Source of the DNA: Candidatus Lachnocurva vaginae
GTDB taxonomy: Bacteria > Bacillota > Clostridia > Lachnospirales > Lachnospiraceae
Assembly (NCBI GenBank): GCA_011082265.1
Contig: CP049781.1
Location: 1,562,501-1,626,500 of the forward strand
Direction of reading: 5' to 3'
Length of the DNA stretch: 64,000 nt
Shown here piece by piece: positions 25,929 to 34,894 of the stretch. Within the stretch, counting starts at the first letter, position 1. Each line of letters begins with the position of its first letter. A program made the translations under genes and the position numbers. The notes under the pieces were generated by a model. The model saw nothing but the letters and a program-made list of their open reading frames with translations, had not been told where the DNA came from and ran no database searches.

Positions 25929-27070
25929 TTTTTATCTTCTCCCTTATATGAAAATATTTTATGCATTTTTATCTCTTCATTTTCAATTCCGTCTATTTCC
26001 GAAATTTCTATAAGCCTCCTTTTCCCATTTTTTAATCTCTCCAAATGAATCATAATCTCTATTCCCGATGAAATCTGATGTTTTATAACCGAAAGCGGTA
26101 AATTTTCCGCCATTAGCGACATACTTATAAGTCTTCCTATCATATCTTTCGGAGAATTTCCATGTCCTGTGCTCATTCCTCCGTCGTGTCCCGTATTCAT
26201 AGCCTGAAGCATTTCAAAAGTCTCAGCCCCTCTGCATTCTCCAACTACAAGCCGATCCGGCCTCATTCTAAGAGATGTTTTTACAAGATCTCGTATCGTT
26301 ATTTCATTTTTTCCTTCGATATTTTTATCTCTGCTTTCAAGTCTTACTATATTTTTTATATCTTTTATTGAAAGTTCTGCTGAATCTTCTATGCAAATTA
26401 CTCGTTCCTCGGGGGGGATTTTCCCAATAAGTGCATTTAGAAATGATGTTTTCCCACTTGATGTTCCACCTGAAATAAAAATATTATATTTTGCTTTTAC
26501 AATTTTTTCTAAGAAATCATATATTTCCATTGAAATTGTATTGAACTCTAAAAGTTTATCTAAAGTCATCGGAGCTTTAGGAAATTTTCTTATTGTAATC
26601 GTACTTCCATATATGGAAATAGGTTCAAGTACTATATTTACTCTTGATCCGTCTGAAAGTCTTGTGTCAATTATTGGATTGGTTTCATTTATAATTTTGT
26701 TTTGGCTTCCCGCAATTTTTTGAATTATATCCTCTAATACTTCTTTACTGTAAAAAGTTTGATTTGTTTCAATAAGTTCCCCATTTTTTTCAATAAAAAT
26801 ATGCTTGGAGCCATTTATCATAATTTCCGTTATGTCTTCATCTTCTAAAAACTCCTGCAAAATATCAAGCCTTCTAAGTGAATTAAATATCCTCCTTTCT
26901 AAAATTTTCCTTCTTTCTATCCCTATAGAGATATCTTTACCTTTATCACAAATAATTTCTCTTATCGTTTCAAGGACCTTTACATCTGATAAAGATGTAT
27001 TTATATCAAGATTTTGCCGAACTTTCTCCCTTATCTCCCTTTCCATACCATTGTCATAAAGCTCATCCAT
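25871..27070 (-). CDS. tadA: TadA/CpaF-type pilus assembly ATPase
   Basis: 399-residue cytoplasmic secretion ATPase of the T2SSE superfamily. It has an N-terminal domain with the FLEDEDITEIMINGSKHIFIE block, Walker A GGTSSGKTS near residue 205, Walker B-like VICIEDSAEL, an Asp box around RPDRLVVGECRGAE and a His box MSTGHGNSPKDM. It powers polymerisation of the Flp pilin. The length is normal for CpaF without its long N-terminal arm. The start overlaps the TadZ stop by 8 nt and its 3' end overlaps tadB by 58 nt, so the three genes are translated as a coupled block. Confidence 0.93.
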   Translation of the reverse strand: MDELYDNGMEREIREKVRQNLDINTSLSDVKVLETIREIICDKGKDISIGIERRKILERRIFNSLRRLDILQEFLEDEDITEIMINGSKHIFIEKNGELIETNQTFYSKEVLEDIIQKIAGSQNKIINETNPIIDTRLSDGSRVNIVLEPISIYGSTITIRKFPKAPMTLDKLLEFNTISMEIYDFLEKIVKAKYNIFISGGTSSGKTSFLNALIGKIPPEERVICIEDSAELSIKDIKNIVRLESRDKNIEGKNEITIRDLVKTSLRMRPDRLVVGECRGAETFEMLQAMNTGHDGGMSTGHGNSPKDMIGRLISMSLMAENLPLSVIKHQISSGIEIMIHLERLKNGKRRLIEISEIDGIENEEIKMHKIFSYKGEDKKWEKVGNIVHKDKLTKIEE

Positions 27071-28043
27071 TTAAAGCTCCTCTTCCCATTCTTTCAATTC
27101 CTCTTATCCACTCCGATAAATTTCCTTTTAGTATCTCCTTAATTTCTTCATTCTTATACTTTTCGCATATTTTGCTCGGCAAATATACAATTTGATTATT
27201 CACTGTAACGCCTTTTTCCATCAGATATTTTTGAAATTTAACGATACGCTTTTTAGAGTATTCCTCGTCTTCTCCCACAAGCATAAGCTCGTCAAGGAAG
27301 TCAACAATATCATAGAAATTCTTTGAATATTCTCCAAATGCGATAATAACAACATCATAATTTGAATTTCTAAGTTCCCCTATAAATACTTCCCACTGTT
27401 CTTTTTCTACTTCCCAAAGTTCTTCGGGATCTGTTGCCGGCATCATATAAGAAATTCCTTCATAATTTTCCACATACTTACCAATTTCTATTTCCTCTTT
27501 TATCGGATTATCTATTGAATACAAAAAATCGGTTATATTTCGTTTACCCTTTATATTTACACGATGCTCATCCATTTCATGACTTAAATCTATAAATAAA
27601 ACTTTCCCCTCTTGTCTGCATATTTTTGAATAAACCATAGAAAAAGGTATTGTCATATTATGGTGAGTTGGTGAAATTATTCCCATTATTCTTGCCCCTG
27701 AATTATTACTTCTCCTTTTTCTCTTTTCTTCCAATATACCGAGTTTATCTACAAAGCTCGTCATCCTCTGAAATTTATAAATATGATCTACATCCGGAAG
27801 CTGCTCATCGTCACTCCCTAAAAGTTGAAAAATCTTTCCCTGATTTTTATCATATGGAGCTAATTCTTTTATAAATTCCGATGTCATAAGTCGTAAATCA
27901 ACATTTTTATCTGCCTCTTTAAATAAATCTTTTTTAGAATAAGTCTTAATATCAAGATCTCCCGCTGCAGAAATTAAATATTTTGTAAGTGCATCCAAAT
28001 AACTTTCATCTTCATCACAAATTAAAATTCTATAATCTTTCAT
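27063..28043 (-). CDS. tadZ: TadZ/CpaE-like pilus localisation protein
   Basis: 326 residues from the ATG at 28043, which has GGAAGAG upstream; a frame from 28106 would run into tadV. Residues 1-110 look like a degenerate receiver domain (YRILICDEDESYLDALTKYL). Residues about 120-326 are MinD/ParA-like: IMGIISPTHHNMTIPF, VLFIDLSHEMDEH and NYDVVIIAFGEYS correspond to the P-loop, switch and Walker B regions. The P-loop lacks the usual GGxGKT lysines, so ATP hydrolysis is doubtful, as in other atypical TadZ proteins. It is expected to place the pilus machine at a membrane site. Confidence 0.8.
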   Translation of the reverse strand: MKDYRILICDEDESYLDALTKYLISAAGDLDIKTYSKKDLFKEADKNVDLRLMTSEFIKELAPYDKNQGKIFQLLGSDDEQLPDVDHIYKFQRMTSFVDKLGILEEKRKRRSNNSGARIMGIISPTHHNMTIPFSMVYSKICRQEGKVLFIDLSHEMDEHRVNIKGKRNITDFLYSIDNPIKEEIEIGKYVENYEGISYMMPATDPEELWEVEKEQWEVFIGELRNSNYDVVIIAFGEYSKNFYDIVDFLDELMLVGEDEEYSKKRIVKFQKYLMEKGVTVNNQIVYLPSKICEKYKNEEIKEILKGNLSEWIRGIERMGRGALNG

Positions 28044-28054
28044 AATCTCTTCCT

Positions 28055-28564
28055 TTAAATTAACCCCTTCATTACTAAAAATAAGCTTATTATTGTTGCC
28101 TCGCATATCATCGGTGCAAAATGCACTTTCGGAGCATTCTTTATGTCATACTTAACTAATTTCTTATGCATTATAGAAGTTAGTGCATAGTTTTTAAGAT
28201 ATTCTCCTCTTTCTAAAAGAATTCCCATTTTTACAAATAGATACATTGCATAAATAGCACCTAGGATAAATGAAATTGCAAGGCTTAAAAACATAATATT
28301 TCTCCCCTCTAAAAATCCTATAAAAGAGAAAAGTTTTATATCACCCGCTCCCATAAATTTAAAATGATAAAGAGTATATAGTATAGCAATCGGTATCAGC
28401 ATATCGAATAATGCTTTATATATTGATATAAATCCTTCTCTATATATAATTAAACCTCCCCCTAAAAAAATTCCAAAAAGTATAAGATAATTCGGAATTT
28501 TTCCTGTTTTCATATCCGAAACTGCGGCCGCTAAAACCACTGTTAAAAGTAAAATTTCTTTCAT
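28055..28564 (-). CDS. tadV: Prepilin peptidase, type A24 (TadV/CpaA)
   Basis: 169 residues with five or six transmembrane helices. The catalytic aspartates are Asp17 in VSDMKTGKIPN, a near-perfect A24 first motif, and the one in MGAGDIKLFS (about residue 75). It resembles classical TadV more closely than the second copy at 20292-20720. It is the first gene of the tad cluster, 11 nt before tadZ. Its job is removal of the leader from the Flp pilin and the pseudopilins. The ATG at 28564 has AGGA-like Shine-Dalgarno bases close by. Confidence 0.9.
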   Translation of the reverse strand: MKEILLLTVVLAAAVSDMKTGKIPNYLILFGIFLGGGLIIYREGFISIYKALFDMLIPIAILYTLYHFKFMGAGDIKLFSFIGFLEGRNIMFLSLAISFILGAIYAMYLFVKMGILLERGEYLKNYALTSIMHKKLVKYDIKNAPKVHFAPMICEATIISLFLVMKGLI

Positions 28565-28695
28565 CCTTAATTTTTTCTCCTTTTGATTGACAATTATATT
28601 GATTTAATTTCGATTTATCCATAGCATTTATTTTCATTTCAAAATAGCAATTTGCACAAACGCCTTTAACCCTTATATTTTGAAAACTTTTTAAG

Positions 28696-28733
28696 TAAAA
28701 AAAAATAAAAGAGCCTATAAACAAGCTCTTTTA
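28696..28733 (-). terminator. Terminator after fliS
   Basis: Minus strand: stem AAAAGAGC / GCTCTTTT with a 10-nt loop and a downstream run of T (TTTATTTTTTTTT). It lies about 40 nt past the fliS stop and separates the flagellin operon from the tad locus. Confidence 0.85.
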
Positions 28734-28774
28734 TCGTCATTTTTTCTCGAACGTATTGTCGTTTTATGTACTTT

Positions 28775-29251
28775 TTAAGCGAAATAACCTCTTGTATCGT
28801 CAGAAGAATCCGTCATTTTATTTATATCATTTTTCCCATATGTCATCCCATATACTATATTTTCAGTATTTTTCATTATAGACTCTGATTTATCCGTCTT
28901 TGCGATTTCTTCAAACGAACCTCTAAGCGATGTAATTACTTTTTCAGCTTCCGGAAGGTAAAATATATCCTTTTTATATATTGTTTGCGTAATTACTCTT
29001 TGACAATATACATATAAACTATACAAATTATTTGATATAGGGTAAGTAAAATCAAGCGAATCTTCTAAATGCATAAGCACCTTTTCAGCTCTTTTTATAT
29101 TAAGTGTAAATTCAAACATATCATCCTTCTTAAAGCAGTCTCGTGCATCACTTATATAATCTAAAAACATATCATATAATAAAACGATTAATTCTGTTCT
29201 GTTCGCTTTTGCAATCTTTTCTGTATATATTTTTATCTTTTCATCTGTCAT
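28775..29251 (-). CDS. fliS: Flagellar export chaperone FliS
   Basis: 158 residues, all helical. Family features include the N-terminal RTELIVLLYDMFLDYISDAR helix, a central RAEKVLMHLEDSLDF segment and NNLYSLYVYCQRVI. FliS caps the C-terminal helix of unpolymerised flagellin in the cytoplasm until export. The tail beyond about residue 125 is longer than in B. subtilis FliS and is Asp/Ser-rich. The gene follows flagellin by 25 nt and is followed by a terminator, so chaperone and client share one mRNA. Confidence 0.85.
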   Translation of the reverse strand: MTDEKIKIYTEKIAKANRTELIVLLYDMFLDYISDARDCFKKDDMFEFTLNIKRAEKVLMHLEDSLDFTYPISNNLYSLYVYCQRVITQTIYKKDIFYLPEAEKVITSLRGSFEEIAKTDKSESIMKNTENIVYGMTYGKNDINKMTDSSDDTRGYFA

Positions 29252-29276
29252 CTTTTTTTCTTATCCTCTTACTACT

Positions 29277-30686
29277 TTATTTTTGAAGCAGCTGAAGTGC
29301 CATCTGCGGGATTTCATTTGCCTGTGAAAGCACACTTGTTGCAGCTTGCTGCAATACTGTATATCTCGTATACTCAGTCATTTCTGCAGCCATATCCGCA
29401 TCTTCAATTCTTGATACCGATGCATTCATATTTTCATCAGTTTCATCAAGAAATGATACAGTACTTTCAAGTCTATTCTGTGCAGCACCCATTCCTGCTC
29501 TTATATCACTTACTCTTGCAATCGCTCTATCAAGGATTCTCATAGATCTATCGGCTCCTCCCGACTTTGTTACATCTATATCGTCAAGATATAAATTTTC
29601 TGAACTTATCGACGGAATTCTTACTCTCATATTCTGATCTGCATTAGCTCCTATATGTAAAACCATAGGTCCTATATCAGTTACTTCCATCTTAAGCTCT
29701 CCCTTTTGGAATCCGCCCTTTTTATTTTCAACTGAAAAATCCATAGTAAAACCTTCTGTGTCTGTTATTATAAATCTATTCCCTTCCTGCTGAAGAGTTG
29801 CCTGTTTTGAAAATCCTACGTTTACTTTTGTTCCAGTCGAAGATTCTCTTGTAAGCTCAACTTCAGCATCTTTGCCTTTTGCTTTTTCAGTCAATTTGTT
29901 TAAACCTAAATAGTCTTTTAATTTGTCATTACTTACTGTAATTTCAAGCTCACTTCCCATTCCGTAGAAATCAGATGTTATACTAAATTTTTCATTTGGA
30001 TTAGAAACCTTAGCTCCAGCTTGCTCTGCGCCTCTTCTTATAGCTCCATACACATCCTGCTCAGTCATTCCTTCAGTAATCTTTATTCCTACATTATTAA
30101 TTTTTATAGCTCCGGCTTGTTCTTTAGTTATAGTTCCGGTAAGTGCTTTTGTTCCCTTAATTTCAGCTTGCGTTGATTCTTTTTTTATATTTATTTTATA
30201 ATTTCCAGGAGTAACTGTATCACTTACATACATTCTGCTGAAATGCTCACCATATACTCTCGTATCAAGCGAGCCGTCAAGTAATGATTTTGTGTTAAAT
30301 TCCGTATTATCAGAAACTCTATTAATTTCACTTCTTAGTGAATCTATTTCTTTTTGAATATCTTTAAGTTCAGACTGTGAGTTAAGTTCATTTGCTGCCT
30401 GAACTGACAATTCTCTCATTCTCTGAAGCATGTTCGTAACTTCTGAAAGTGAACCATCTGCCGTCTGAATAACATTAATTCCGTCTCCTGCATTTTGAGA
30501 CGCTCTGTTAAGACCCTTTATCTGCGTGTGCATCTTCCCTGATATTGCCATTCCTGACGGATCATCCGAAGCATGATTTATCTTGAATCCGCTGGAAAGT
30601 CTCTCCATAGTATTAGAAAGTCTGTCTTCTGTTCTAAGTAATTGAAGATTAGTAATAATTGCTGAAATGTTGTGGTTAATTTTCAT
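29277..30686 (-). CDS. Flagellin
   Basis: 469 residues. The N-terminal flagellin domain (1-140) begins MKINHNISAIITNLQLLRTE and includes RLSSGFKINHASDDPSGMAIS. The C-terminal domain (about 385-469) has DRAIARVSDIRAGMGAAQNRLE and ends ANEIPQMALQLLQK. The middle about 240 residues form a variable surface domain of moderate size. Its start codon lies 11 nt inside the end of the upstream 1027-residue gene. It probably shares that gene's SigD promoter, with fliS downstream. No other flagellar structural gene is in the window. Confidence 0.95.
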   Translation of the reverse strand: MKINHNISAIITNLQLLRTEDRLSNTMERLSSGFKINHASDDPSGMAISGKMHTQIKGLNRASQNAGDGINVIQTADGSLSEVTNMLQRMRELSVQAANELNSQSELKDIQKEIDSLRSEINRVSDNTEFNTKSLLDGSLDTRVYGEHFSRMYVSDTVTPGNYKINIKKESTQAEIKGTKALTGTITKEQAGAIKINNVGIKITEGMTEQDVYGAIRRGAEQAGAKVSNPNEKFSITSDFYGMGSELEITVSNDKLKDYLGLNKLTEKAKGKDAEVELTRESSTGTKVNVGFSKQATLQQEGNRFIITDTEGFTMDFSVENKKGGFQKGELKMEVTDIGPMVLHIGANADQNMRVRIPSISSENLYLDDIDVTKSGGADRSMRILDRAIARVSDIRAGMGAAQNRLESTVSFLDETDENMNASVSRIEDADMAAEMTEYTRYTVLQQAATSVLSQANEIPQMALQLLQK

Positions 30687-33600
30687 ATCTGTCTCCTTTT
30701 TTTAAATTTCTAATACAATGAATGTATTCTGATGTTATTTCATATAAATCACTTGTGTTTATATCTTCCTCATTATTTTTTAAATCATTTCCTTTCTTTT
30801 TGTTGTCTTTTTCAATTTTTTCGCTTCTAAACATGTCTACAACTGATATATCGGACATCGAAACATTTATCGATACCTTTTTATCGAATTTTTTATTAAT
30901 ATCATTCAATATTCTTTTTTCATTATTCTTAATAAACTCATATGAATCTCTATCATTCGCTTTTATAAAAAAATCAATTCTTTCTTGATAAGCTCTCATC
31001 TTGGTATAAATATTTTTATCCAAAGTTTCCATAAAAATATCTACCATTCCCTTTTCGTCTTTTCCATTTACGATTTTAAGAGTCATTACTCCATCTTCTC
31101 CTGAAACTGTAATCGGGAGGTGATATATGGAATCTTCTGAAAGCTTGTTATAAAAAGACATCTGATTAGTTATTCTTTTTATTCTTTGAATATCAACATA
31201 TGTAGAATCCTCTGATGCTAAGACGCCTTTCATTGCATTCTCTGCAATGTCATAAAGTCTCTTTTGAGCCTTTGCCATATCTTCGGGCGTTTTTATTTTC
31301 TCACCGAATCTTTCCAATACTTCTTCCATAAGTGCCTTTATATCAGGATTTTCAATGTCAATCACACTTCCATCTTTATTTATACGAGTTGTTCCTAAAT
31401 CGTTAAATACTTTACGGCCGTTTGTAAGCATTATATTTACCATGCTTATATTTAAAGGCGTTTTATCTATATTAAGTTTTTCAAGAATTTCAGCCGTCTT
31501 CGTATCATCTTTTACAGTCTTAAGTGCATTCAAAAACTCACTTCGTTTAATATTTTCCCAGCCTTCATTGATTTCTTCATTAGTGCTTTCCTTCTCAAGA
31601 TATCGGCTTAATTCTTCAGGAGTCATAGAAAGAATATGCTCTCCTGGATCTTTCTTTTGGGTTCTATTTAATTTATCCTCAATATTCTTATATTTATAAG
31701 AATCTGAAAGAGTTTCCGCTTTCTTTAAAATTTCAGTATTAAAGAAAATCTCAATCTGATCCGTAATACTTTTACCGAATTTCTTACTCTCTACTCTTCC
31801 CTCTTTATCATCAATTTTATAATCCATGCCCTTCCTCTTGTTAGTTCTAACAGCCTTAAGAAGGTTTCTCATCGTTACTGGAATATTTTGTTTTACAAGG
31901 CTTCCAATAGCTGCATGGTCATTTCTATTAACTTGATATATAAGCCTATAAATTCCTACATATGCATCTCTTTCTTCTTTTGATAAATCGCTATTATTTT
32001 CAGCTTTCCAAAGAAATTCAGCCATATCGGAAGATGAATCAAAGCTTTCTGTTTCTTCTTTTAAACTTTCAGATACTTTTAAAAGCTCATCAATATTCAT
32101 ATCCAATGGATTATTATGATTTTTTATCATCTTCATAACAATTCCTGGCTTTAAATTGTTAAAAGCTCTATTCATCATTAAGTCTTCAGCTTTAATTTTT
32201 TCGATATTTTGATTCGTTATATCTATCTCGTTATATCCTAAAATCTTAACAGCTCTTCTATTTTCTTCAGTAAAATCAAGCTTTAAGTCTGAAAGTATCG
32301 AATCTATATTTCTAAATGCTTTCTTTATCGAATCCCCAAGATCTTTTCTTACTTCTGTTCCGACTCCATCATAAGTTTTAGAAAGTTTTAAGAATATATC
32401 ATTTTTAGAAACTATATCTTCCTTAACAGATTCTGCTTTTTTAAAGAAAGTATCAAAATTTACGCTTGAAATATTATTAAAGCAGCCAATAGTTTCAGCT
32501 GGAAGATTTTCTAACGTCGAAACTTTTTCAACTGTATCTTTAAATAAATCTTTTTCTTTCTCGCTATTAAATCCTTCTAAATTGATTTTCCTTAAAAGCT
32601 CGGCAGACTCTATAAATTTTGCGTTATTTACGCTTATTCCCACTTTCTGTGCTGTAAGTGCCGCATTCTTCGTCATAACCAGCTTTGCATCAAGAAGTGA
32701 AAGTGCTTTATCAAATAAGGATTTATTTTTAGAAAGATTTACTTCATCAGGTTTTAATCCCAAAAGCATAACAGAATCAATTTTTTTTAAAAATTCCTGT
32801 TTTTCCGGAACTTTTATATCATAAAGATCTTTTACTGAATTTAAATTATCCTTATTTACGAAAAGCTCATTCTCATAAAGCCACTCAGCATCTTTTAAAT
32901 CGCTATCATTTACTTTTTCATTACTTCCCTTAGTATCATTTATAACCTTAACAAAACTATCTCTTAAATCTTCATTCGGAGTAAGTTTTTTCACTACAGA
33001 AGCTAATTTTTCATCTTCTTTACTTGCTCCCGAAAAAATAGCAGCATAAACATTTCCTACAGTAGGTTCCATACCATTTTTTATAAGATATTTTGCTGCA
33101 TTGGATCCGATTCCATCTTTTAAGTTATCCTTTATTTCAGCAACTTTTTTATAGGCATTTTTTATATCTTTTATCGTATCTTCATCAAATGAAATACCAT
33201 TTTCTTTAAGGTGAGATTCAATCTCTTCATGCGTAACGCTAAGATTAGATGCCTCATTTTTTTCATATTGTTGATTTTTTAAATCGGATTCTATATTTAG
33301 AGCCTCAAGTTTTGAGCCTGCAATATTTTCGAGTGCACTATCCTTTATTCCTCCCATCATACTTAAATCCACTCCCGATTTTATTAGCTGTACTTTGATT
33401 TTATCAATTACAGTAACAAAATCTTCAGGATCCATATCCATAGGGGAATATCCATTTTTCGTAATTTCAGAAAAATCTTTTTTGTTGGTTGTCATAATAG
33501 ATAAGACAAGACTTTTAAATCGTGTCTTTTCATCTTTATCAGAAATATTTTCTATATCGTCAAGAATACTCTTCCCGTCTTTCCCATAAAAATTAAGTTC

Positions 33601-33759
33601 ACGATTCTTTTTTCCAGATTTTATAACGCTATACGCTTTATCTAAACCGCTGACCTCCATGTCGTTTCGTTTTATAGGTGTCCTATCAGCTATCCCTTGC
33701 TGACCCAAATTCTTTGGAGACACATAGTCCGAAATTTCTTTCAGCAGATTATTATTCAT
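30676..33759 (-). CDS. 1027-residue helical protein co-transcribed with flagellin, function unknown
   Basis: Cytoplasmic, with no signal peptide or membrane helix, and rich in Lys, Asp and Asn. It contains several diverged copies of a helical module with cores such as EPTVGNVYAAIFSGA, PVTMRNLLKAVRTN, ITNQNIEKIKAEDL and TPLNISMVNIMLTNGR, sometimes followed by PLDMNIDELL-type segments. This resembles large Lachnospiraceae proteins that I recall annotated as DUF6240; that name is from memory. A SigD-type promoter precedes it and flagellin overlaps its end by 11 nt. A role in flagellar assembly or export is inferred from context only. Confidence 0.65.
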   Translation of the reverse strand: MNNNLLKEISDYVSPKNLGQQGIADRTPIKRNDMEVSGLDKAYSVIKSGKKNRELNFYGKDGKSILDDIENISDKDEKTRFKSLVLSIMTTNKKDFSEITKNGYSPMDMDPEDFVTVIDKIKVQLIKSGVDLSMMGGIKDSALENIAGSKLEALNIESDLKNQQYEKNEASNLSVTHEEIESHLKENGISFDEDTIKDIKNAYKKVAEIKDNLKDGIGSNAAKYLIKNGMEPTVGNVYAAIFSGASKEDEKLASVVKKLTPNEDLRDSFVKVINDTKGSNEKVNDSDLKDAEWLYENELFVNKDNLNSVKDLYDIKVPEKQEFLKKIDSVMLLGLKPDEVNLSKNKSLFDKALSLLDAKLVMTKNAALTAQKVGISVNNAKFIESAELLRKINLEGFNSEKEKDLFKDTVEKVSTLENLPAETIGCFNNISSVNFDTFFKKAESVKEDIVSKNDIFLKLSKTYDGVGTEVRKDLGDSIKKAFRNIDSILSDLKLDFTEENRRAVKILGYNEIDITNQNIEKIKAEDLMMNRAFNNLKPGIVMKMIKNHNNPLDMNIDELLKVSESLKEETESFDSSSDMAEFLWKAENNSDLSKEERDAYVGIYRLIYQVNRNDHAAIGSLVKQNIPVTMRNLLKAVRTNKRKGMDYKIDDKEGRVESKKFGKSITDQIEIFFNTEILKKAETLSDSYKYKNIEDKLNRTQKKDPGEHILSMTPEELSRYLEKESTNEEINEGWENIKRSEFLNALKTVKDDTKTAEILEKLNIDKTPLNISMVNIMLTNGRKVFNDLGTTRINKDGSVIDIENPDIKALMEEVLERFGEKIKTPEDMAKAQKRLYDIAENAMKGVLASEDSTYVDIQRIKRITNQMSFYNKLSEDSIYHLPITVSGEDGVMTLKIVNGKDEKGMVDIFMETLDKNIYTKMRAYQERIDFFIKANDRDSYEFIKNNEKRILNDINKKFDKKVSINVSMSDISVVDMFRSEKIEKDNKKKGNDLKNNEEDINTSDLYEITSEYIHCIRNLKKGDRYEN

Positions 33760-33799
33760 AATTTTCCTAACTTTTATTAAAAATTACCTTGCAATATAT

Positions 33800-33827
33800 A
33801 TTTCGGAAAAGTATTAAATTTCTTTAA
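33800..33827 (-). promoter_or_regulatory. SigD (FliA)-type flagellar promoter
   Basis: Minus strand TTAAA, a 16-nt spacer, then CCGAAAT, ending about 40 nt before the 1027-codon gene. The Bacillus SigD consensus is TAAA-N16-CCGATAT, so spacing is exact and only one -10 base differs. Together with flagellin and fliS downstream this is a convincing late-flagellar promoter. Confidence 0.8.
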
Positions 33828-33880
33828 CTATATCTTAAAAATACCTTTGAGATTTGTAAAAATATATATTCATATAAAAT

Positions 33881-33918
33881 AAAAGATATCGAAGCTTTAA
33901 ATAACTCCGATATCTTTT
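33881..33918 (-). terminator. Terminator of the dnaX-ybaB-recR operon
   Basis: A perfect 11-bp stem (AAAAGATATCG / CGATATCTTTT) with a 16-nt loop and T-rich tail lies 12 nt after the recR stop on the minus strand. Confidence 0.85.
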
Positions 33919-33929
33919 GATTTTTATCT

Positions 33930-34529
33930 CTACAGCTCTACTCTTCCTTCAAGTGCCCGTAAAAGAGTAATTTCATCTATATTCTCAATATCTCCTCCGA
34001 CTGGTACTCCGCTTGCAATTCTTGATACCTTTATTCCCGTAGGTTTTATAAGTTTACTTATATACATAGCTGTCGTTTCTCCTTCAAGACTCGAATTAGT
34101 TGCAATAATAACTTCATCAACTTCCTCATTCTGAAGCCTTACCATAAGCTCTTTAAGTCTTATATCTGAAGGCCCAATGCCATTCATAGGTGATATGGCT
34201 CCATGAAGCACATGATAAGTTCCTTCATATTTCCCAATCTTCTCATATGCTGCAAGGTCTCTTGTATCCTCAACAACCATAATCTGTTTATGATTTCGTT
34301 TTGAATTATCACAAATAGGGCAAATATCCTTATCCGTAAGTGTACAACATATTTTACAATATCTAACATTTTCTCTCGCATTTATAAGAGAATTTGAAAG
34401 TGCTCTTACATCTTCTTTTGGAAGATGTAGTATATAAAAAGCCATTCTCTGGGCACTCTTTGCTCCGATTCCCGGTAAGCTCTGTAAGCTGTCTATAAGA
34501 TTACTAATTTCTTTACTATAATAATTCAT
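33930..34529 (-). CDS. recR: Recombination mediator protein RecR
   Basis: 199 residues, the standard length. An N-terminal helix-hairpin-helix region (LIDSLQSLPGIGAKSAQRMAFYIL) is followed by a zinc finger with four cysteines (CKICCTLTDKDICPIC, about 57-72) and a Toprim domain (MVVEDTRDLAAYE; IATNSSLEGETTAMYI). RecR acts with RecO/RecF to load RecA on gapped DNA. It is the last gene after dnaX and ybaB, the classic Firmicute arrangement, with 6 nt between ybaB and recR. Confidence 0.97.
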   Translation of the reverse strand: MNYYSKEISNLIDSLQSLPGIGAKSAQRMAFYILHLPKEDVRALSNSLINARENVRYCKICCTLTDKDICPICDNSKRNHKQIMVVEDTRDLAAYEKIGKYEGTYHVLHGAISPMNGIGPSDIRLKELMVRLQNEEVDEVIIATNSSLEGETTAMYISKLIKPTGIKVSRIASGVPVGGDIENIDEITLLRALEGRVEL

Positions 34530-34535
34530 TTCTAC

Positions 34536-34886
34536 TTAACCGAATAAATTAGGGCCCATTCCACCTGTGAATTTTGACATGGAACCTGCTGACATATCAT
34601 CCACTTTTTTCATTGCATCGTTAAGTGCTGCAACAATTAAATCCTCAAGTGTTTCAACATCTTCAGGATCAACTACATCCTTGTCAATTTTTACGGAAAG
34701 AATTTCCTTTTTCCCGCTTACAGTTATTTCAACGACTCCGCCGCCGGCCGTCCCTGTTACCTTAGCTTCTTCTAATGCTTTAGATGCTTCTTCCATCTGT
34801 TTTTGCATCTTCTGAGCTTGTTTCATTAAATTTCCGATGTTTCCCGGCATTCCCATTCCTCCCGGAAATCCGCCTTTTTTTCCCAT
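34536..34886 (-). CDS. YbaB/EbfC family nucleoid-associated protein
   Basis: 116 residues. A Gly/Met-rich start (KGGFPGGMGMPGNIGNLMKQ) precedes the helix KQAQKMQKQMEEASKALEEAKVTGTAGGG and the beta core VVEITVSGKKEILSVKIDKDVVDPEDVETLEDLIVAALNDA, all diagnostic. The protein forms small dimers that bind DNA. It lies between dnaX and recR with gaps of 8 and 6 nt. Confidence 0.95.
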   Translation of the reverse strand: MGKKGGFPGGMGMPGNIGNLMKQAQKMQKQMEEASKALEEAKVTGTAGGGVVEITVSGKKEILSVKIDKDVVDPEDVETLEDLIVAALNDAMKKVDDMSAGSMSKFTGGMGPNLFG

Positions 34887-34894
34887 AATTACTC

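Noticed and set aside
28440..28724. 94-codon minus-strand frame
   Set aside because: It overlaps the start of tadV and the fliS terminator, and its product shows no recognisable features.
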